The notes beneath the pieces are model-generated. The model saw only the letters and a list, made by a program, of their open reading frames with translations, did no database searches and had not been told where the DNA came from. Shown piece after piece: positions 44,116 to 53,799 of a stretch of 64,000 nucleotides of DNA (within the stretch, counting starts at the first letter, position 1; each line of letters opens with the position of its first letter). A program made the position numbers and the translations under genes. The stretch is taken from contig QGVH01000020.1 of assembly GCA_003242735.1 (NCBI GenBank), positions 1-64,000 on the forward strand, in the 5' to 3' direction. The stretch is from a bacterium. GTDB lineage: Bacteria > Gemmatimonadota > Gemmatimonadetes > Longimicrobiales > RSA9.

Positions 44116-45774
44116 CTACCGACGGACGCGCCGGCCTCCGTCCTCGACCCGGAACACCCAGGCCGCGAGGCGTCCCGGCCTGAGCTCGAGACGGCGCGAG
44201 AGCGGCCCTTCATCGCTGCGAGAGCCGCGGTCCGGGCCGGGGTCGGCCTCGATCTCGCGCCGCATGGCGGAGCAGCGTGCGCGCCAGCGCGCCCAGTTTG
44301 CTGGCCGCAGGTCGATCCAGCCCCGATCGGCCAGCCGCGGGTCCGCCGGCGACTGCCCGGGCTCCGGCATGACCCGGACCTGGGCGCCGCGGAGCAGCCG
44401 TTCGCCGTCGGGCAGGAGCACGGGGATGCCGATGGAGAGCGCGTGGACCCTGAGGTCGTGGTCTCGCTCGATCAGCGCGTGCGCGGCCTCGGCCGTCCGG
44501 TCCGGGTCCAGGGCTGCGGCCTCGTTGAGGTCGTGGAACAGGCGCGCGAGGATCGCGCCCTCGAAGAGGAGCTTGGAGAGCCGCGGCGGCCCGAGCATCT
44601 CGTAGGCCACGCCGGCGCCGCCGTGTTGGCGCTCCAGCTCCTCCATCCGCTCGAGGGCGACCTGGCGCAGGACGCCCGCCCGGTAGGTCGGGCCGGACGT
44701 CGTGGCATCCAACGCGGCGACGACGTCGCGGCCCGTCGGGAAGCCGAGCACCTCGCGCACCACGTTGTCGGCGACCTCCTCCGGCGTGATGAACTCCATG
44801 AGGCCGAGCGCAGTGAGCGTCTCGAACTCGGCGAGGCTGAACCAGCCGTTCTCCCCTGCGTCGAGGTAGACGCCCTCCAGGTGGCCGTCGAGCGGGCGAT
44901 GCGCGTCCGCCGCCGCTTCACCGAACGCATCCCGGAGCGGAACCGGGCGGACGGCGTCGCAACGAGGGATGGGACGGCCGCCGCGCTTGATCTCGCCGTA
45001 GCCGATCGCCTTCCAACTGATGGCGGCCGTGGGCTTGATCTCCTTGACCGCAGGGCCGCCCGGCGTGCGCGCCATGAGGTAGAGCAGCAACGTGTGCGCG
45101 CCGGCGACGCCCGCCTTGGCCAGCAGCGTCCGGCTCGGTCGTTCCTCGGAGTGCGTGAACGGGATGTTCAGGCCCATGCCGCCGGTGCCGGAGGTGCCGA
45201 CCTTGACGTACAGCCGGGTGCCTGCCCGGCGCATCGCTTCGAGCGCGATCTGTACGTGGCGGATGAGCTGGGGGAGGTACAGCGTGGCGAGGTGTCGTTC
45301 CACTGCCTCCGCATCCACGCGGCCCGCGTGCGCCGCTTCGCGGAGCGCGATGCCGCTGGCGAACATGTTCTGGTACGCGAAGGCCGTCGCCGTGTTGATG
45401 CAGTCCACCACCAGCTCGGGCCGGTGGCGCTCGAGGAGTACGCCCAGCGCCGACCTCCGGACCACCTCGTCCGTCAGCTCCCCGAGCAGGTCGTCCAGCA
45501 ACAGCGCCCGGCTCTCGGGGTCGGCCAGCACCTCCTCCCGCGACCGGTCCTTCAACGGCTCGGGGAGGAAGACGTTGCCCCACTCCGGAACCAGGCGCGT
45601 GCCCTCGGGGACGCCGGCGGCCCGGAGCTCCTCGACGGCCCCTTCCGCCTCGTCGCGGCGGAGCGCGCTGAGAACGACAGTGCCCGGCGCGTACTGGATG
45701 ACGCGCCGGGCAACCGCCATCCCGACGAGTCCCGAACCGCCGAGGAGCAACACCGTCTTGCCCTGGATGTCCAT
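44116..45774 (-). CDS. Long Rossmann-fold (SDR-like) protein, function unknown
   Basis: 552 residues. The N-terminus is a dinucleotide-binding fold (TVLLLGGSGLVGMAVARRVI, about 7-26), followed by VVDCINTATAFAYQNMF and LYVKVGTSGTGGMGLNIPFTHSE, an SDR-like core without a clear YxxxK. A second half (about 290-500) shows no domain I recognise, with acidic helical parts. It is too long for a simple dehydrogenase. It lies 15 bases after rluB in the scp operon, which gives no hint of its role. It may be restricted to a few phyla. Confidence 0.8.
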   Translation of the reverse strand: MDIQGKTVLLLGGSGLVGMAVARRVIQYAPGTVVLSALRRDEAEGAVEELRAAGVPEGTRLVPEWGNVFLPEPLKDRSREEVLADPESRALLLDDLLGELTDEVVRRSALGVLLERHRPELVVDCINTATAFAYQNMFASGIALREAAHAGRVDAEAVERHLATLYLPQLIRHVQIALEAMRRAGTRLYVKVGTSGTGGMGLNIPFTHSEERPSRTLLAKAGVAGAHTLLLYLMARTPGGPAVKEIKPTAAISWKAIGYGEIKRGGRPIPRCDAVRPVPLRDAFGEAAADAHRPLDGHLEGVYLDAGENGWFSLAEFETLTALGLMEFITPEEVADNVVREVLGFPTGRDVVAALDATTSGPTYRAGVLRQVALERMEELERQHGGAGVAYEMLGPPRLSKLLFEGAILARLFHDLNEAAALDPDRTAEAAHALIERDHDLRVHALSIGIPVLLPDGERLLRGAQVRVMPEPGQSPADPRLADRGWIDLRPANWARWRARCSAMRREIEADPGPDRGSRSDEGPLSRRLELRPGRLAAWVFRVEDGGRRVRR

Positions 45775-45789
45775 GGTTCGACGCTCTCC

Positions 45790-46587
45790 TCAACGGCTTC
45801 TGCCGGGTGGGCGCTCGCGGCCCGAGCCCGCGTCGCCGCCCCGTGGTTCCTCGAACCCCCGGGCGAGCCGGTGGAGCGCCTCGACCTCTCTGGTCGAGAG
45901 TCGCCGCCACGCGCCCGGCGCCAACCGCCCGAGCCGTACTGGCCCATGACTCAGGCGGACCAGGCGCCGCACCGGGTGCCCCGCCGCCGCCATCATCCGG
46001 CGCACGATCCGTTTCCGGCCGTCCCGCATGGTGATCCGCAGACGGGTGATCCCCGGCGCCGTGGCGCGCCTCCGCTCGATGGCCTGCGCCCGGGCCGGCC
46101 CGTCCTCGAGCTCGATGCCACGCAGCAGCCGCCGCTCCGTCGCCGCCGAAACGCGGCCCTCGACCTCGACCTCGTAGACGCGATCCACGCCGTAGCGCGG
46201 ATGCAGGAGCCGGTTCGCCACGTCTCCCTCGTTGGTGAGGATCAGGAGGCCCTCGCTGTCCGCATCCAGCCGACCGACGTGGAACAACCCGCGGAGCTTC
46301 GCCGGCAAGAGGTCATAGATCGTCGGTCGACCCTGGGGGTCGCGCCTCGTCGTCACGTACCCCGGCGGCTTGTGGAGCGCGATCCAGGCGGGCGCGGACA
46401 GCGCGACCTCACGCCCGTCCACCTCGACCCGGTCCCGCTCCGGGTCCACCCGGGCGCCCAGCTCCGTGACGGGCTCGCCGTTGACCCGAACGCGGCCCGC
46501 AAGGATCAACTCCTCGGCGCGACGTCGGGACGCGACGCCGGCCCTGGAAAGCAGCTTCTGGAGGCGCACCGTCTCGCCCAACGCCAC
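45790..46587 (-). CDS. rluB: RluB-type rRNA pseudouridine synthase
   Basis: 265 residues with an S4 RNA-binding domain (VRLQKLLSRAGVASRRRAEELI), the catalytic-Asp motif GRLDADSEGLLILTNEGD and RMMAAAGHPVRRLVRLS. It should modify 23S rRNA. It starts at GTG. A basic, disordered C-terminal tail is present. The scpA-scpB-rluB order is very common. Confidence 0.93.
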   Translation of the reverse strand: MALGETVRLQKLLSRAGVASRRRAEELILAGRVRVNGEPVTELGARVDPERDRVEVDGREVALSAPAWIALHKPPGYVTTRRDPQGRPTIYDLLPAKLRGLFHVGRLDADSEGLLILTNEGDVANRLLHPRYGVDRVYEVEVEGRVSAATERRLLRGIELEDGPARAQAIERRRATAPGITRLRITMRDGRKRIVRRMMAAAGHPVRRLVRLSHGPVRLGRLAPGAWRRLSTREVEALHRLARGFEEPRGGDAGSGRERPPGRSR

Positions 46588-46606
46588 GCCTCCAACGCCC
46601 CGGGGT

Positions 46607-47587
46607 TCAGTCCTCGGTGGGGCCGGGCTCGGCAGCGGCGGGCTGCCCCTCCGCGGGGACCTGCCCTACCCCGTCGGACGCAGCATGGCCGTGATCCGGC
46701 CCGGCCGCAACACCCGGGCGCGGCTCGTCCTCGTCGCCCGGTCCCGGCACCGCCCCCGCCGCGGCCCGTTCCGCAGCACCCTCTGCCGTAGCACCATCCG
46801 CCGTCCCAGCCCGCGGACCCGACGCCGCGTCCGCGGCCCGAGCCTCGAGCACCGACGGCCCTGCCGCTGACAGGTCCGGCGCAGCCCCCGCGGTTGCCGG
46901 CGCCGCGCCATCGGACCCTGGCGCCGAGGCGTCGGTCGCCGGGGGAGCCCCCGCCGTTGCCGCCGGCTCTGCCGGCGGCGCCTCGGCACGCCGCGCCGCC
47001 GCCACGGGTTGCGGCCCCGCAGCGCCGTTCTGGGCCTGCGGTGCGGCCCCATCGCCGGATGCCCGCTGCTTCAGCACCACCGGCAGCTCCTCCGGCCGCG
47101 GCAGATCGTGCAACGAGTTGAACCCGAAATGCTCGAGGAACTTCTTCGTGGTCCCGTAGAGCAGCGGCCGACCCAGCCCCTCGCCCCGGCCCACCACGTC
47201 AATGAGCTGCCGCTCCTGGAGGGTCCGCAACACGCCCGCCGAACCGATCCCGCGGATCTCCTCGATCTCCGCCCGGCCGATCGGCTGACGGTACGCAATG
47301 ATCGCGAGCACCTCGAGCGCCGCGCCCGACAACCGGCCGCTCTGGGGCACGGTGTGGAACCGCTCCAGGACGCTCGCGTACTCGGGGCGGGTCAGGAGCT
47401 GGTAGCCGCCGGCGATCTCGTAGATCTGGAACGCGCGGCCCGTGGCGTCGTACTCCGCCCGGAGCGCCCGGATCGCCTCCTCGACCGCATCCTCGTCCAG
47501 GTCCTCGTGCGCGCGGCACAGGTCGGCGGCCGTCAGCGGCGCATCGGACGCGAAGAGCAGCGCCTCGATGATCTCAGTCGCTCGCAT
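46607..47587 (-). CDS. scpB: Segregation and condensation protein ScpB
   Basis: The first 180 residues are the double winged-helix ScpB (EIIEALLFASDAPLTAADL; LEVLAIIAYRQPIGRAEIEEIRG; TTKKFLEHFGF). The total of 326 is much longer than usual because of a 145-residue Ala/Pro/Gly-rich disordered tail. It is part of the SMC-ScpAB condensin. It overlaps scpA by 14 bases. Confidence 0.93.
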   Translation of the reverse strand: MRATEIIEALLFASDAPLTAADLCRAHEDLDEDAVEEAIRALRAEYDATGRAFQIYEIAGGYQLLTRPEYASVLERFHTVPQSGRLSGAALEVLAIIAYRQPIGRAEIEEIRGIGSAGVLRTLQERQLIDVVGRGEGLGRPLLYGTTKKFLEHFGFNSLHDLPRPEELPVVLKQRASGDGAAPQAQNGAAGPQPVAAARRAEAPPAEPAATAGAPPATDASAPGSDGAAPATAGAAPDLSAAGPSVLEARAADAASGPRAGTADGATAEGAAERAAAGAVPGPGDEDEPRPGVAAGPDHGHAASDGVGQVPAEGQPAAAEPGPTED

Positions 47588-48329
47588 CCAGCTTCTTCCC
47601 GTTCCTCCGGTAGAACCACAACGGCGCGAAGACCTCGCGCTGGCGCATGGCGAGCACGTGCTGCTTGGCCAGCTCGAGCCCGGCCAGCAACGTCACCACG
47701 GCATGGAGCCGGTCGCCGAACGGCGCGACGAGGCGCCGGAACTCGACGCGCGCCATGCGGCTGAGCGTGTCGAGGATCAGTTTGATCTTCTCCTGGAGCG
47801 GCACGGCCCGCTGCGTGACACGATGCTCCGCAGGGGGGCGCTGCCGCGTGCCCAGGGCGAGCGCCGCCGCCCAGACCTCGTCCCACGTCACCTCCAGCTC
47901 GACGGGCTGCTCGTTGCGCGGGATCGGCGGGACGTAGCCGCGCGGGTAGAGCCGCGCCCGCTCGGCCTCGGCCTCCTCGAGCCGCCGCGCCGCCTCGCGG
48001 AAATGCTCGTACTCGAGCAGTCGGCGCACCAGGTCGGCACGCGGATCGATCAGCTCGCCATCCTCGTCCACGCGCCGAGGCAACAGCATCTGCGCCTTGA
48101 TCCGGATCAGCGTCGCGGCCATCTCGAGGAACTCGCCCGCACGGTCGAGCCCGAGCCGCTCGATCCCCTCGATCGCCTTGAGGAACTGCTCGGTGATGCG
48201 GGCGATCGGGATGTCGAAGATGTCGATGTCCTGTTCCCGGATCAGGTGGAGCAACAGGTCGAGCGGACCCTGGAACCGCTCGAGCTCCACGATGAAGCCG
48301 GCGTCGGCGACCTGCGTGTCCGTCATCAT
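47574..48329 (-). CDS. scpA: Segregation and condensation protein ScpA
   Basis: The 251-residue kleisin has FQGPLDLLLHLIREQDIDIFDIPIA, FLEMAATLIRIKAQMLLPR and a C-terminal winged helix. It bridges the SMC heads. Two tandem ATG codons mark the start, which overlaps the protease stop (ATGA). Confidence 0.95.
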   Translation of the reverse strand: MMTDTQVADAGFIVELERFQGPLDLLLHLIREQDIDIFDIPIARITEQFLKAIEGIERLGLDRAGEFLEMAATLIRIKAQMLLPRRVDEDGELIDPRADLVRRLLEYEHFREAARRLEEAEAERARLYPRGYVPPIPRNEQPVELEVTWDEVWAAALALGTRQRPPAEHRVTQRAVPLQEKIKLILDTLSRMARVEFRRLVAPFGDRLHAVVTLLAGLELAKQHVLAMRQREVFAPLWFYRRNGKKLDASD

Positions 48330-48979
48330 GTCGAGAGCCGCACCAGCGCGGCCGCCAGGCCGTCCAGCATCGAGACCGGCCAGAGCAGGAAGTCGATCAC
48401 CTCGGGTGCGAGGAAGAGAAGCAGCAACAGCACCACCATGCCGTAGCGTCCGACCCCACGGTAGACGAGCGCCAGTCGCGTCGGCAACAGGTGGTACAGG
48501 ACGTGTGAACCATCCAGCGGCGGTATCGGGATCAGGTTGAAGAAGGCCAGGAGCAAGTTCAACCAGATGCCGACCCGCGCCATCGTCCGCAGCAGGCTGA
48601 ACACCTCCTCACCGGCCGGCGCCGCGCGGCCGAGGTGGACAAGCACGATGATCAGCCCGGTGAACGCCGCGGCCAGCAGCAGGTTCGCCGTGATGCCCGC
48701 CAGAGAGACCAAGATGTCCCCGCGGCGGTAGTTCCGGTAGTTGCGCGGGTCCACCGGAACCGGGCGGGCCCACCCGAACAGGACGTTGCCCGGCGCGAGC
48801 CACAGGACGAGCGGCACGAGGATGCTGCCGACGGGGTCGATGTGGGCGGCGGGGTTCATGGTCAGCCGCCCGGCCTCCAGCGCCGTCCGATCACCCTGCC
48901 GCAGCGCCATCCACCCGTGGGCGTATTCGTGGATGACCACGGAGAGCAACAGGACGGGGAGCACGAGCAACACTTCCAT
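48326..48979 (-). CDS. M50 site-2-type membrane metalloprotease
   Basis: 217 residues, about six helices, with a zinc-binding HEYAHGW near residues 17-23 and a second motif NLIPIPPLDGSHVL. It belongs to the family of small S2P-like proteases next to scpA; the substrate is unknown. I chose the ATG at 48979 rather than an upstream start because a possible -10 (TAGCTT) lies nine bases before it. Confidence 0.9.
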   Translation of the reverse strand: MEVLLVLPVLLLSVVIHEYAHGWMALRQGDRTALEAGRLTMNPAAHIDPVGSILVPLVLWLAPGNVLFGWARPVPVDPRNYRNYRRGDILVSLAGITANLLLAAAFTGLIIVLVHLGRAAPAGEEVFSLLRTMARVGIWLNLLLAFFNLIPIPPLDGSHVLYHLLPTRLALVYRGVGRYGMVVLLLLLFLAPEVIDFLLWPVSMLDGLAAALVRLST

Positions 48980-48987
48980 GGCCGGGT

Positions 48988-48993
48988 AAGCTA
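48988..48993 (-). promoter_or_regulatory. Possible -10 element of a leaderless M50 gene
   Basis: TAGCTT lies nine bases before the ATG, the same -10 and a similar distance as in gltX. No -35 resembling TTGACA is at the right place, so this is weak. Confidence 0.3.
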
Positions 48994-49082
48994 ACGCGCG
49001 GTGCGGCCCGGGCGCCACCCCTCACCCCGCCGTGGTCGGGGAGGTCCACGGACCGCTCCGGCCCGCGCCCGGCCGCGCCGAG

Positions 49083-49111
49083 TTGACAGGCAGGACAACC
49101 GTCTTTAGTTT
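49083..49111 (+). promoter_or_regulatory. rpsT promoter
   Basis: TTGACA (49083-49088), a 17-base spacer and TAGTTT (49106-49111), followed by a T-rich leader. Confidence 0.7.
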
Positions 49112-49161
49112 TTCAGGTTGCGTTTTTTCGTCAACTGCCAGGGAAATCGGGGGAGGGCGGC

Positions 49162-49425
49162 TTGCCCAACAACAAGAGCGCGATCAAGCGGATGATCCAG
49201 GCGCGCAAGCGGGCAGCGAGGAACCGCGCCCAGCGCTCGCGCCTCAAGACGGCGATCAAGAAGGTGCTCAACGCCCAGGACGGGGCGCAGGCCACCCAGC
49301 TGTTCCGCGAGACCGAGGCGCTGCTGGACCGGTTGGCGTCGCGGCGCATCATCCATCCGAACAAGGCGGCTCGGCAGAAGGCGCGGCTCGCGCGGCGCGT
49401 CCTGGCGCTGGGCGGCACCCCCTGA
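49162..49425 (+). CDS. rpsT: 30S ribosomal protein S20
   Basis: 87 residues, typical S20: PNNKSAIKRMIQARKRAARN, then KTAIKKVLNA and RRIIHPNKAARQKARL. It starts at TTG, a weak start also used by E. coli rpsT, with GGGGGAGGG upstream. It is a single-gene unit, the only plus-strand gene in this area, convergent with the YhaM-type gene. Confidence 0.96.
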   Translation: MPNNKSAIKRMIQARKRAARNRAQRSRLKTAIKKVLNAQDGAQATQLFRETEALLDRLASRRIIHPNKAARQKARLARRVLALGGTP

Positions 49426-49469
49426 GCGCTCGCGGAGGCCGCCGGCCCGCAGCGCTCGCCGGTGCAGTG

Positions 49470-49522
49470 GGAAGCGACCGGGGCCCGTCGACTGGAACGT
49501 TCGACGGGCCCCGGTCGCTTCC
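49470..49522. terminator. 22-bp perfect hairpin between rpsT and the convergent gene
   Basis: Arms 49470-49491 and 49501-49522 are perfect complements around a nine-base loop. It lies between two convergent genes and is likely a terminator for both, though it has no T-run. Confidence 0.65.
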
Positions 49523-49543
49523 ACCTCCCGCTTCCCCCGGGAT

Positions 49544-50680
49544 TCAATCCGCGAACAGGTCCAGCGCCTCCATCACCGCGGCTCCGTCCCCCTCCTCGGC
49601 CGCCGTGGCTGCCTGCGCGCCGGAAGGCGGACGATGACGGAAGAATTCCCGAGCGAAGTTGCCGTCGTACTCCGACCACCCTCGCTCCACATCGGCGAGG
49701 AGCCGGGTGACCTGGTGCAGCTTGGCATCGAGGTCGTCCACGGCGTGGAGGATCAGCCCCTCGAGGATCTTGGGCCGCCGAGGACTCTGCCACTCGTAGC
49801 GACCGTGATGACTGGCGATGAGGTGCAGCAGCAGCAGCCGGCGTTCGGCCGGCAGCTCGGGAACGGCCGCCGCTTCCGCTTCCACCATCTGGAGGCCGAG
49901 CAGGATGTGGCCGAGGAGCCGCCCCTCATCGCTGTACGGGAAGCCGGTGTCCGTGACGAGCTCCCTCACCTTGCCGATGTCGTGGAGCAGCGCCCCCGCA
50001 ACGAGCAGATCGCGGTCCACCTCTCCGCCGTAATGGCGCGCCAGCAGGTCGCAGGCGGTCGCCACCGAGAGCGTGTGCTCGAGCAGCCCTCCCAGGTACG
50101 CGTGGTGGTTCCGCTTGGCGGCGGGCGCACGGCGGAACGCGCGGCCGGTCTCGCTGTCCCGGTCGAGCATCCGACGCAGGAGAGCCCGGAGGCCGCGGTC
50201 ACGGACCGACGCGATCAGGGCCTCCAGCTCCCGCTCCATGACGTCTGCCGCGCGCGGTGAACGCGGAAGGAACAGGTCGAGCTCGTCGGGCGAGACCGTG
50301 ATCGGCGTCAGCTCTTCCAGGTGGAGCTGCACCTCGCCGTTGAAGACCTCGAGACGGCCCCGCACGCCGACGAAGGAGCCGACGGGCACGAGGTCGTGGA
50401 TCCGGTCGGCGTCGTCCCAGACCCGGCCCTCGAGCGCGCCGCTCCGGTCGCACAGCTTGAGCCGCAGGTACGGCTTGTCCTGCCGGGTCCGTCGGAGCTG
50501 GCGGGACTCGACGTAATAGCAGCCCGCCACACGAGTCCCTTCCCTCAGCTCGTGGACGGCGGGCCACGGGAACGGATCACTGCCGAGCCACTCGCGGATC
50601 GTGGCGGGCCGCGCAGCGGGGGCCCGGCCCTCCGCAGCCGTGCCGGCCCGAATCTCGACGCCTCCCGCTGGACGGCTCAT
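49544..50680 (-). CDS. YhaM-type OB-fold/HD-domain 3'-5' exoribonuclease
   Basis: 378 residues. An N-terminal OB-fold (YYVESRQLRRTRQDKPYLRLKL, about 55-130) is followed by an HD domain with HTLSVATACDLL, LLHDIGKVREL and LIASHHGRYEW, the layout of B. subtilis YhaM, a 3'-5' exonuclease. The ATG overlaps the pyrC stop. It sits as the last gene of a pyrimidine operon, an odd place for an RNA-processing enzyme. Confidence 0.85.
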   Translation of the reverse strand: MSRPAGGVEIRAGTAAEGRAPAARPATIREWLGSDPFPWPAVHELREGTRVAGCYYVESRQLRRTRQDKPYLRLKLCDRSGALEGRVWDDADRIHDLVPVGSFVGVRGRLEVFNGEVQLHLEELTPITVSPDELDLFLPRSPRAADVMERELEALIASVRDRGLRALLRRMLDRDSETGRAFRRAPAAKRNHHAYLGGLLEHTLSVATACDLLARHYGGEVDRDLLVAGALLHDIGKVRELVTDTGFPYSDEGRLLGHILLGLQMVEAEAAAVPELPAERRLLLLHLIASHHGRYEWQSPRRPKILEGLILHAVDDLDAKLHQVTRLLADVERGWSEYDGNFAREFFRHRPPSGAQAATAAEEGDGAAVMEALDLFAD

Positions 50681-51978
50681 CGCGGCCCCACTTCCCGGTC
50701 CCACACGACCCGTCCTCCCACGATGGTGAGCGCCGCCTGCCCCACCAGCTTCCAGCCGGCGAAGGGCGTATTGCGGCTCTTGGAGAGGAACTTGTCAGGG
50801 TCGACGATCCATTCGGCGTCCAGGTCGATGACCGTGACGTCCGCGGGCGAGCCGACCGCCAGGGTGCCGCCGGGCAGCCGGAACGCACGGGCGGGTCCAC
50901 AGCTCATGCGGTCCACGAGCTGGCTGAGGGTCAGCACGCCCTTCCGGACCAGCTCGGTCAGGGCGATCCCCAGGGCGGTCTCGAGGCCGACCATCCCGAA
51001 CGGCGCGTCGTCGAACGCCTGTTCTTTCTCGTCGTAATGGTGCGGCGCATGGTCCGTGGCGAGGACGTCCAGCGTGCCGTCGGCCAGGCCCTCGCGCAGC
51101 GCCGCCACGTCCTCCGCGGTCCGCAGCGGCGGGTTGACCTTGGCCTCCGTGCGGTAGCCGTCCACGGCCTCATCCGTCAACGTGAGGTGGTGCGGCGTCA
51201 CCTCCGCGGTGACCGGGACGCCTCGCTCCTTCGCCGCACGGATCATCTCGACGCCGCGCCGGGTGGAGACGTGCTGGATGTGCAGCCGCCCGCCGGTGAG
51301 CTCGGCGAGCAGCAGGTCGCGCGCGATCATCACGTCTTCCGCGGCGTTCGGAATGCCCTGCAGGCCGAGCCGGGTGCTGACCAGCCCCTCGTTCATGGAT
51401 CCACCGCGCGAGAGCGAGAGCTCCTCGCAGTGGTTCGCGACCGGGATGCCGAACGTCTGCGCGTATTCCAACGCCAGGCGCATCAGCCCGGCGTCCGACA
51501 CGGGTCGGCCATCATCGGAAATGGCCACGGCGCCCGCGTCCACCATCTCTCCGATGGCGGCGAGCCGCTCGCCGCGCTGCCCGACCGAGACCGCAGCGAC
51601 GGGGTAGACCCGCGCGTACCCGGCGCGCATCCCCTGCGCCCGGACGAAGCCGACCGCCGCCGGGTCGTCCACCGGCGGGTCCGTGTTGGGCATGGCGCAC
51701 ACCGCGGTGAAGCCGCCGGCCGCGGCAGCCCGTGCGCCGCTCTCGATCGTCTCCTTGCGCTCGCCGCCCGGCTCGCGCAGGTGCACGTGGAGGTCGATGA
51801 GACCGGGGCACACCACCAGCCCGCTCACGTTGCGGACCTCGGCGTGCTCCGGCGCCTCGAGGCCGCGCCCGAGGCGAGCCACCGTGCCGTCCACGAGCAG
51901 CACGTCCAGGACGTCGTCGATCCCCTGCGACGGGTCCACGACCCGTCCACCACGGAGCAACAGCGGCCGCGGCGTCAT
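50677..51978 (-). CDS. pyrC: Dihydroorotase
   Basis: Third step of pyrimidine synthesis. 433 residues of the PyrC class I type: DLHVHLREPGGERKETI (metal ligands), NHCEELSLSRGG, and TDHAPHHYDEK. It lies 100 bases after pyrB. That gap holds two mutually exclusive hairpins. Confidence 0.96.
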   Translation of the reverse strand: MTPRPLLLRGGRVVDPSQGIDDVLDVLLVDGTVARLGRGLEAPEHAEVRNVSGLVVCPGLIDLHVHLREPGGERKETIESGARAAAAGGFTAVCAMPNTDPPVDDPAAVGFVRAQGMRAGYARVYPVAAVSVGQRGERLAAIGEMVDAGAVAISDDGRPVSDAGLMRLALEYAQTFGIPVANHCEELSLSRGGSMNEGLVSTRLGLQGIPNAAEDVMIARDLLLAELTGGRLHIQHVSTRRGVEMIRAAKERGVPVTAEVTPHHLTLTDEAVDGYRTEAKVNPPLRTAEDVAALREGLADGTLDVLATDHAPHHYDEKEQAFDDAPFGMVGLETALGIALTELVRKGVLTLSQLVDRMSCGPARAFRLPGGTLAVGSPADVTVIDLDAEWIVDPDKFLSKSRNTPFAGWKLVGQAALTIVGGRVVWDREVGPR

Positions 51979-52012
51979 GCCCCCCTGCCTCCGCGAGAGC
52001 TCACGGACCCGC

Positions 52013-52040
52013 CCACGCGTTCGAGCGCGTGGACGCGCTC
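52013..52040 (-). promoter_or_regulatory. Two mutually exclusive hairpins between pyrB and pyrC
   Basis: One 8-bp hairpin (52023-52040, loop of two) and one 7-bp hairpin (52013-52032, loop of six) share bases 52023-52032, so only one can form at a time. It could be an attenuation or RNA-processing element. Confidence 0.4.
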
Positions 52041-52078
52041 GCCACCATCACGACCCACGTCGGACCTCCCTTCCCTCC

Positions 52079-53049
<971 letters not shown>

Positions 53050-53050
<1 letters not shown>

Positions 53051-53610
53051 CACTCCACCTCTCGCGCTGGCGAGACGAGCTCGACGGCGAGCCGCCCGTC
53101 CAGCTCCGGCACCAGCACGTCCACCCGCTGGCCGGCCGTCGTCTCCACGGTGAGGCCCACGATGTCCGGCTGGATGGGCAGTTCCCGGCCACCCCGATCG
53201 ACCAGGACGCAAAGGTAGATCCGCGCAGGCCGGCCGAAGTCCGCCAGCTCGTCGAGGGCGGCGCGCGCCGTTCGGCCGGTGTAGCAGACGTCGTCCACGA
53301 TCACGACGACGCGGCCGTCGATCCCGCCCGACGGGAGGCGAGTCTCCCCCACCACGGGGCGCGGCCCGATCGCCATGAGGTCGTCACGGTACAAGGTGAT
53401 GTCCAGTGTCCCGGAGGCGGGCCGCACGCCCTCGGCGCGCTCGATCTCCGCGGCCAGGCGCTCGGTGAGCTGGACGCCCCGGCGCTGGATGCCGAGCAGC
53501 ACGAGGGACTCGATGGATCCCGCGCGCTCGACGATCTCGCGCGCCATGCGCGCGAGCGTGCGCTCCACTGCGCGCTCGTCCAGGAGCAGCCTTCGGTTCT
53601 GGTCCGTCAT
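53050..53610 (-). CDS. pyrR: PyrR regulator/uracil phosphoribosyltransferase
   Basis: 186 residues with [20 protein letters not shown] and the PRPP-binding [19 protein letters not shown]. PyrR usually binds a leader RNA to attenuate pyr genes when UMP is high. The leader here is only about 45 bases, too short for the classical anti-antiterminator, so it may act by another route. First gene of the operon. Confidence 0.94.
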
Positions 53611-53660
53611 CCGTCCGCGGTGCCCGCCTCGGGGTGTTGGCACTGGAGAGGCCGCGGGCC

Positions 53661-53690
53661 AAGCTAAGCGGAGTCCGCGAAGGCTGTCAA
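53661..53690 (-). promoter_or_regulatory. pyr operon promoter
   Basis: TTGACA (53685-53690), an 18-base spacer and TAGCTT (53661-53666), reading toward pyrR and back to back with the antiporter promoter. Confidence 0.7.
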
Positions 53691-53730
53691 CGGCAATTTC
53701 GGGACGACGGGATAGCGAGCCGGGCCCGGC

Positions 53731-53759
53731 TTTACGGGGGTGGGTTCCGCCGCTATCTT
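53731..53759 (+). promoter_or_regulatory. Promoter of the NhaC-type antiporter gene
   Basis: TTTACG (53731-53736), a 17-base spacer and TATCTT (53754-53759). The predicted start point near 53766 favours the ATG at 53800. Confidence 0.6.
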
Positions 53760-53799
53760 CCGGCCCGATTCTCCTGAGAAATCCACGGGATGCCGCCGA

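Noticed and set aside
49081..49136. Inverted repeat AGTTGAC / GTCAACT around the rpsT promoter as an operator
   Set aside because: The arms are seven bases, 42 bases apart, and one is the -35 itself; chance is the simpler view.
53611..53660. Classical PyrR-binding attenuator upstream of pyrR
   Set aside because: The predicted leader is only about 45 bases, with no terminator and no anti-antiterminator; one short hairpin is not enough.
53740..53799. Earlier GTG start for the NhaC-type antiporter
   Set aside because: It lies upstream of the predicted transcription start, and the added residues look unlike a membrane-protein N-terminus.
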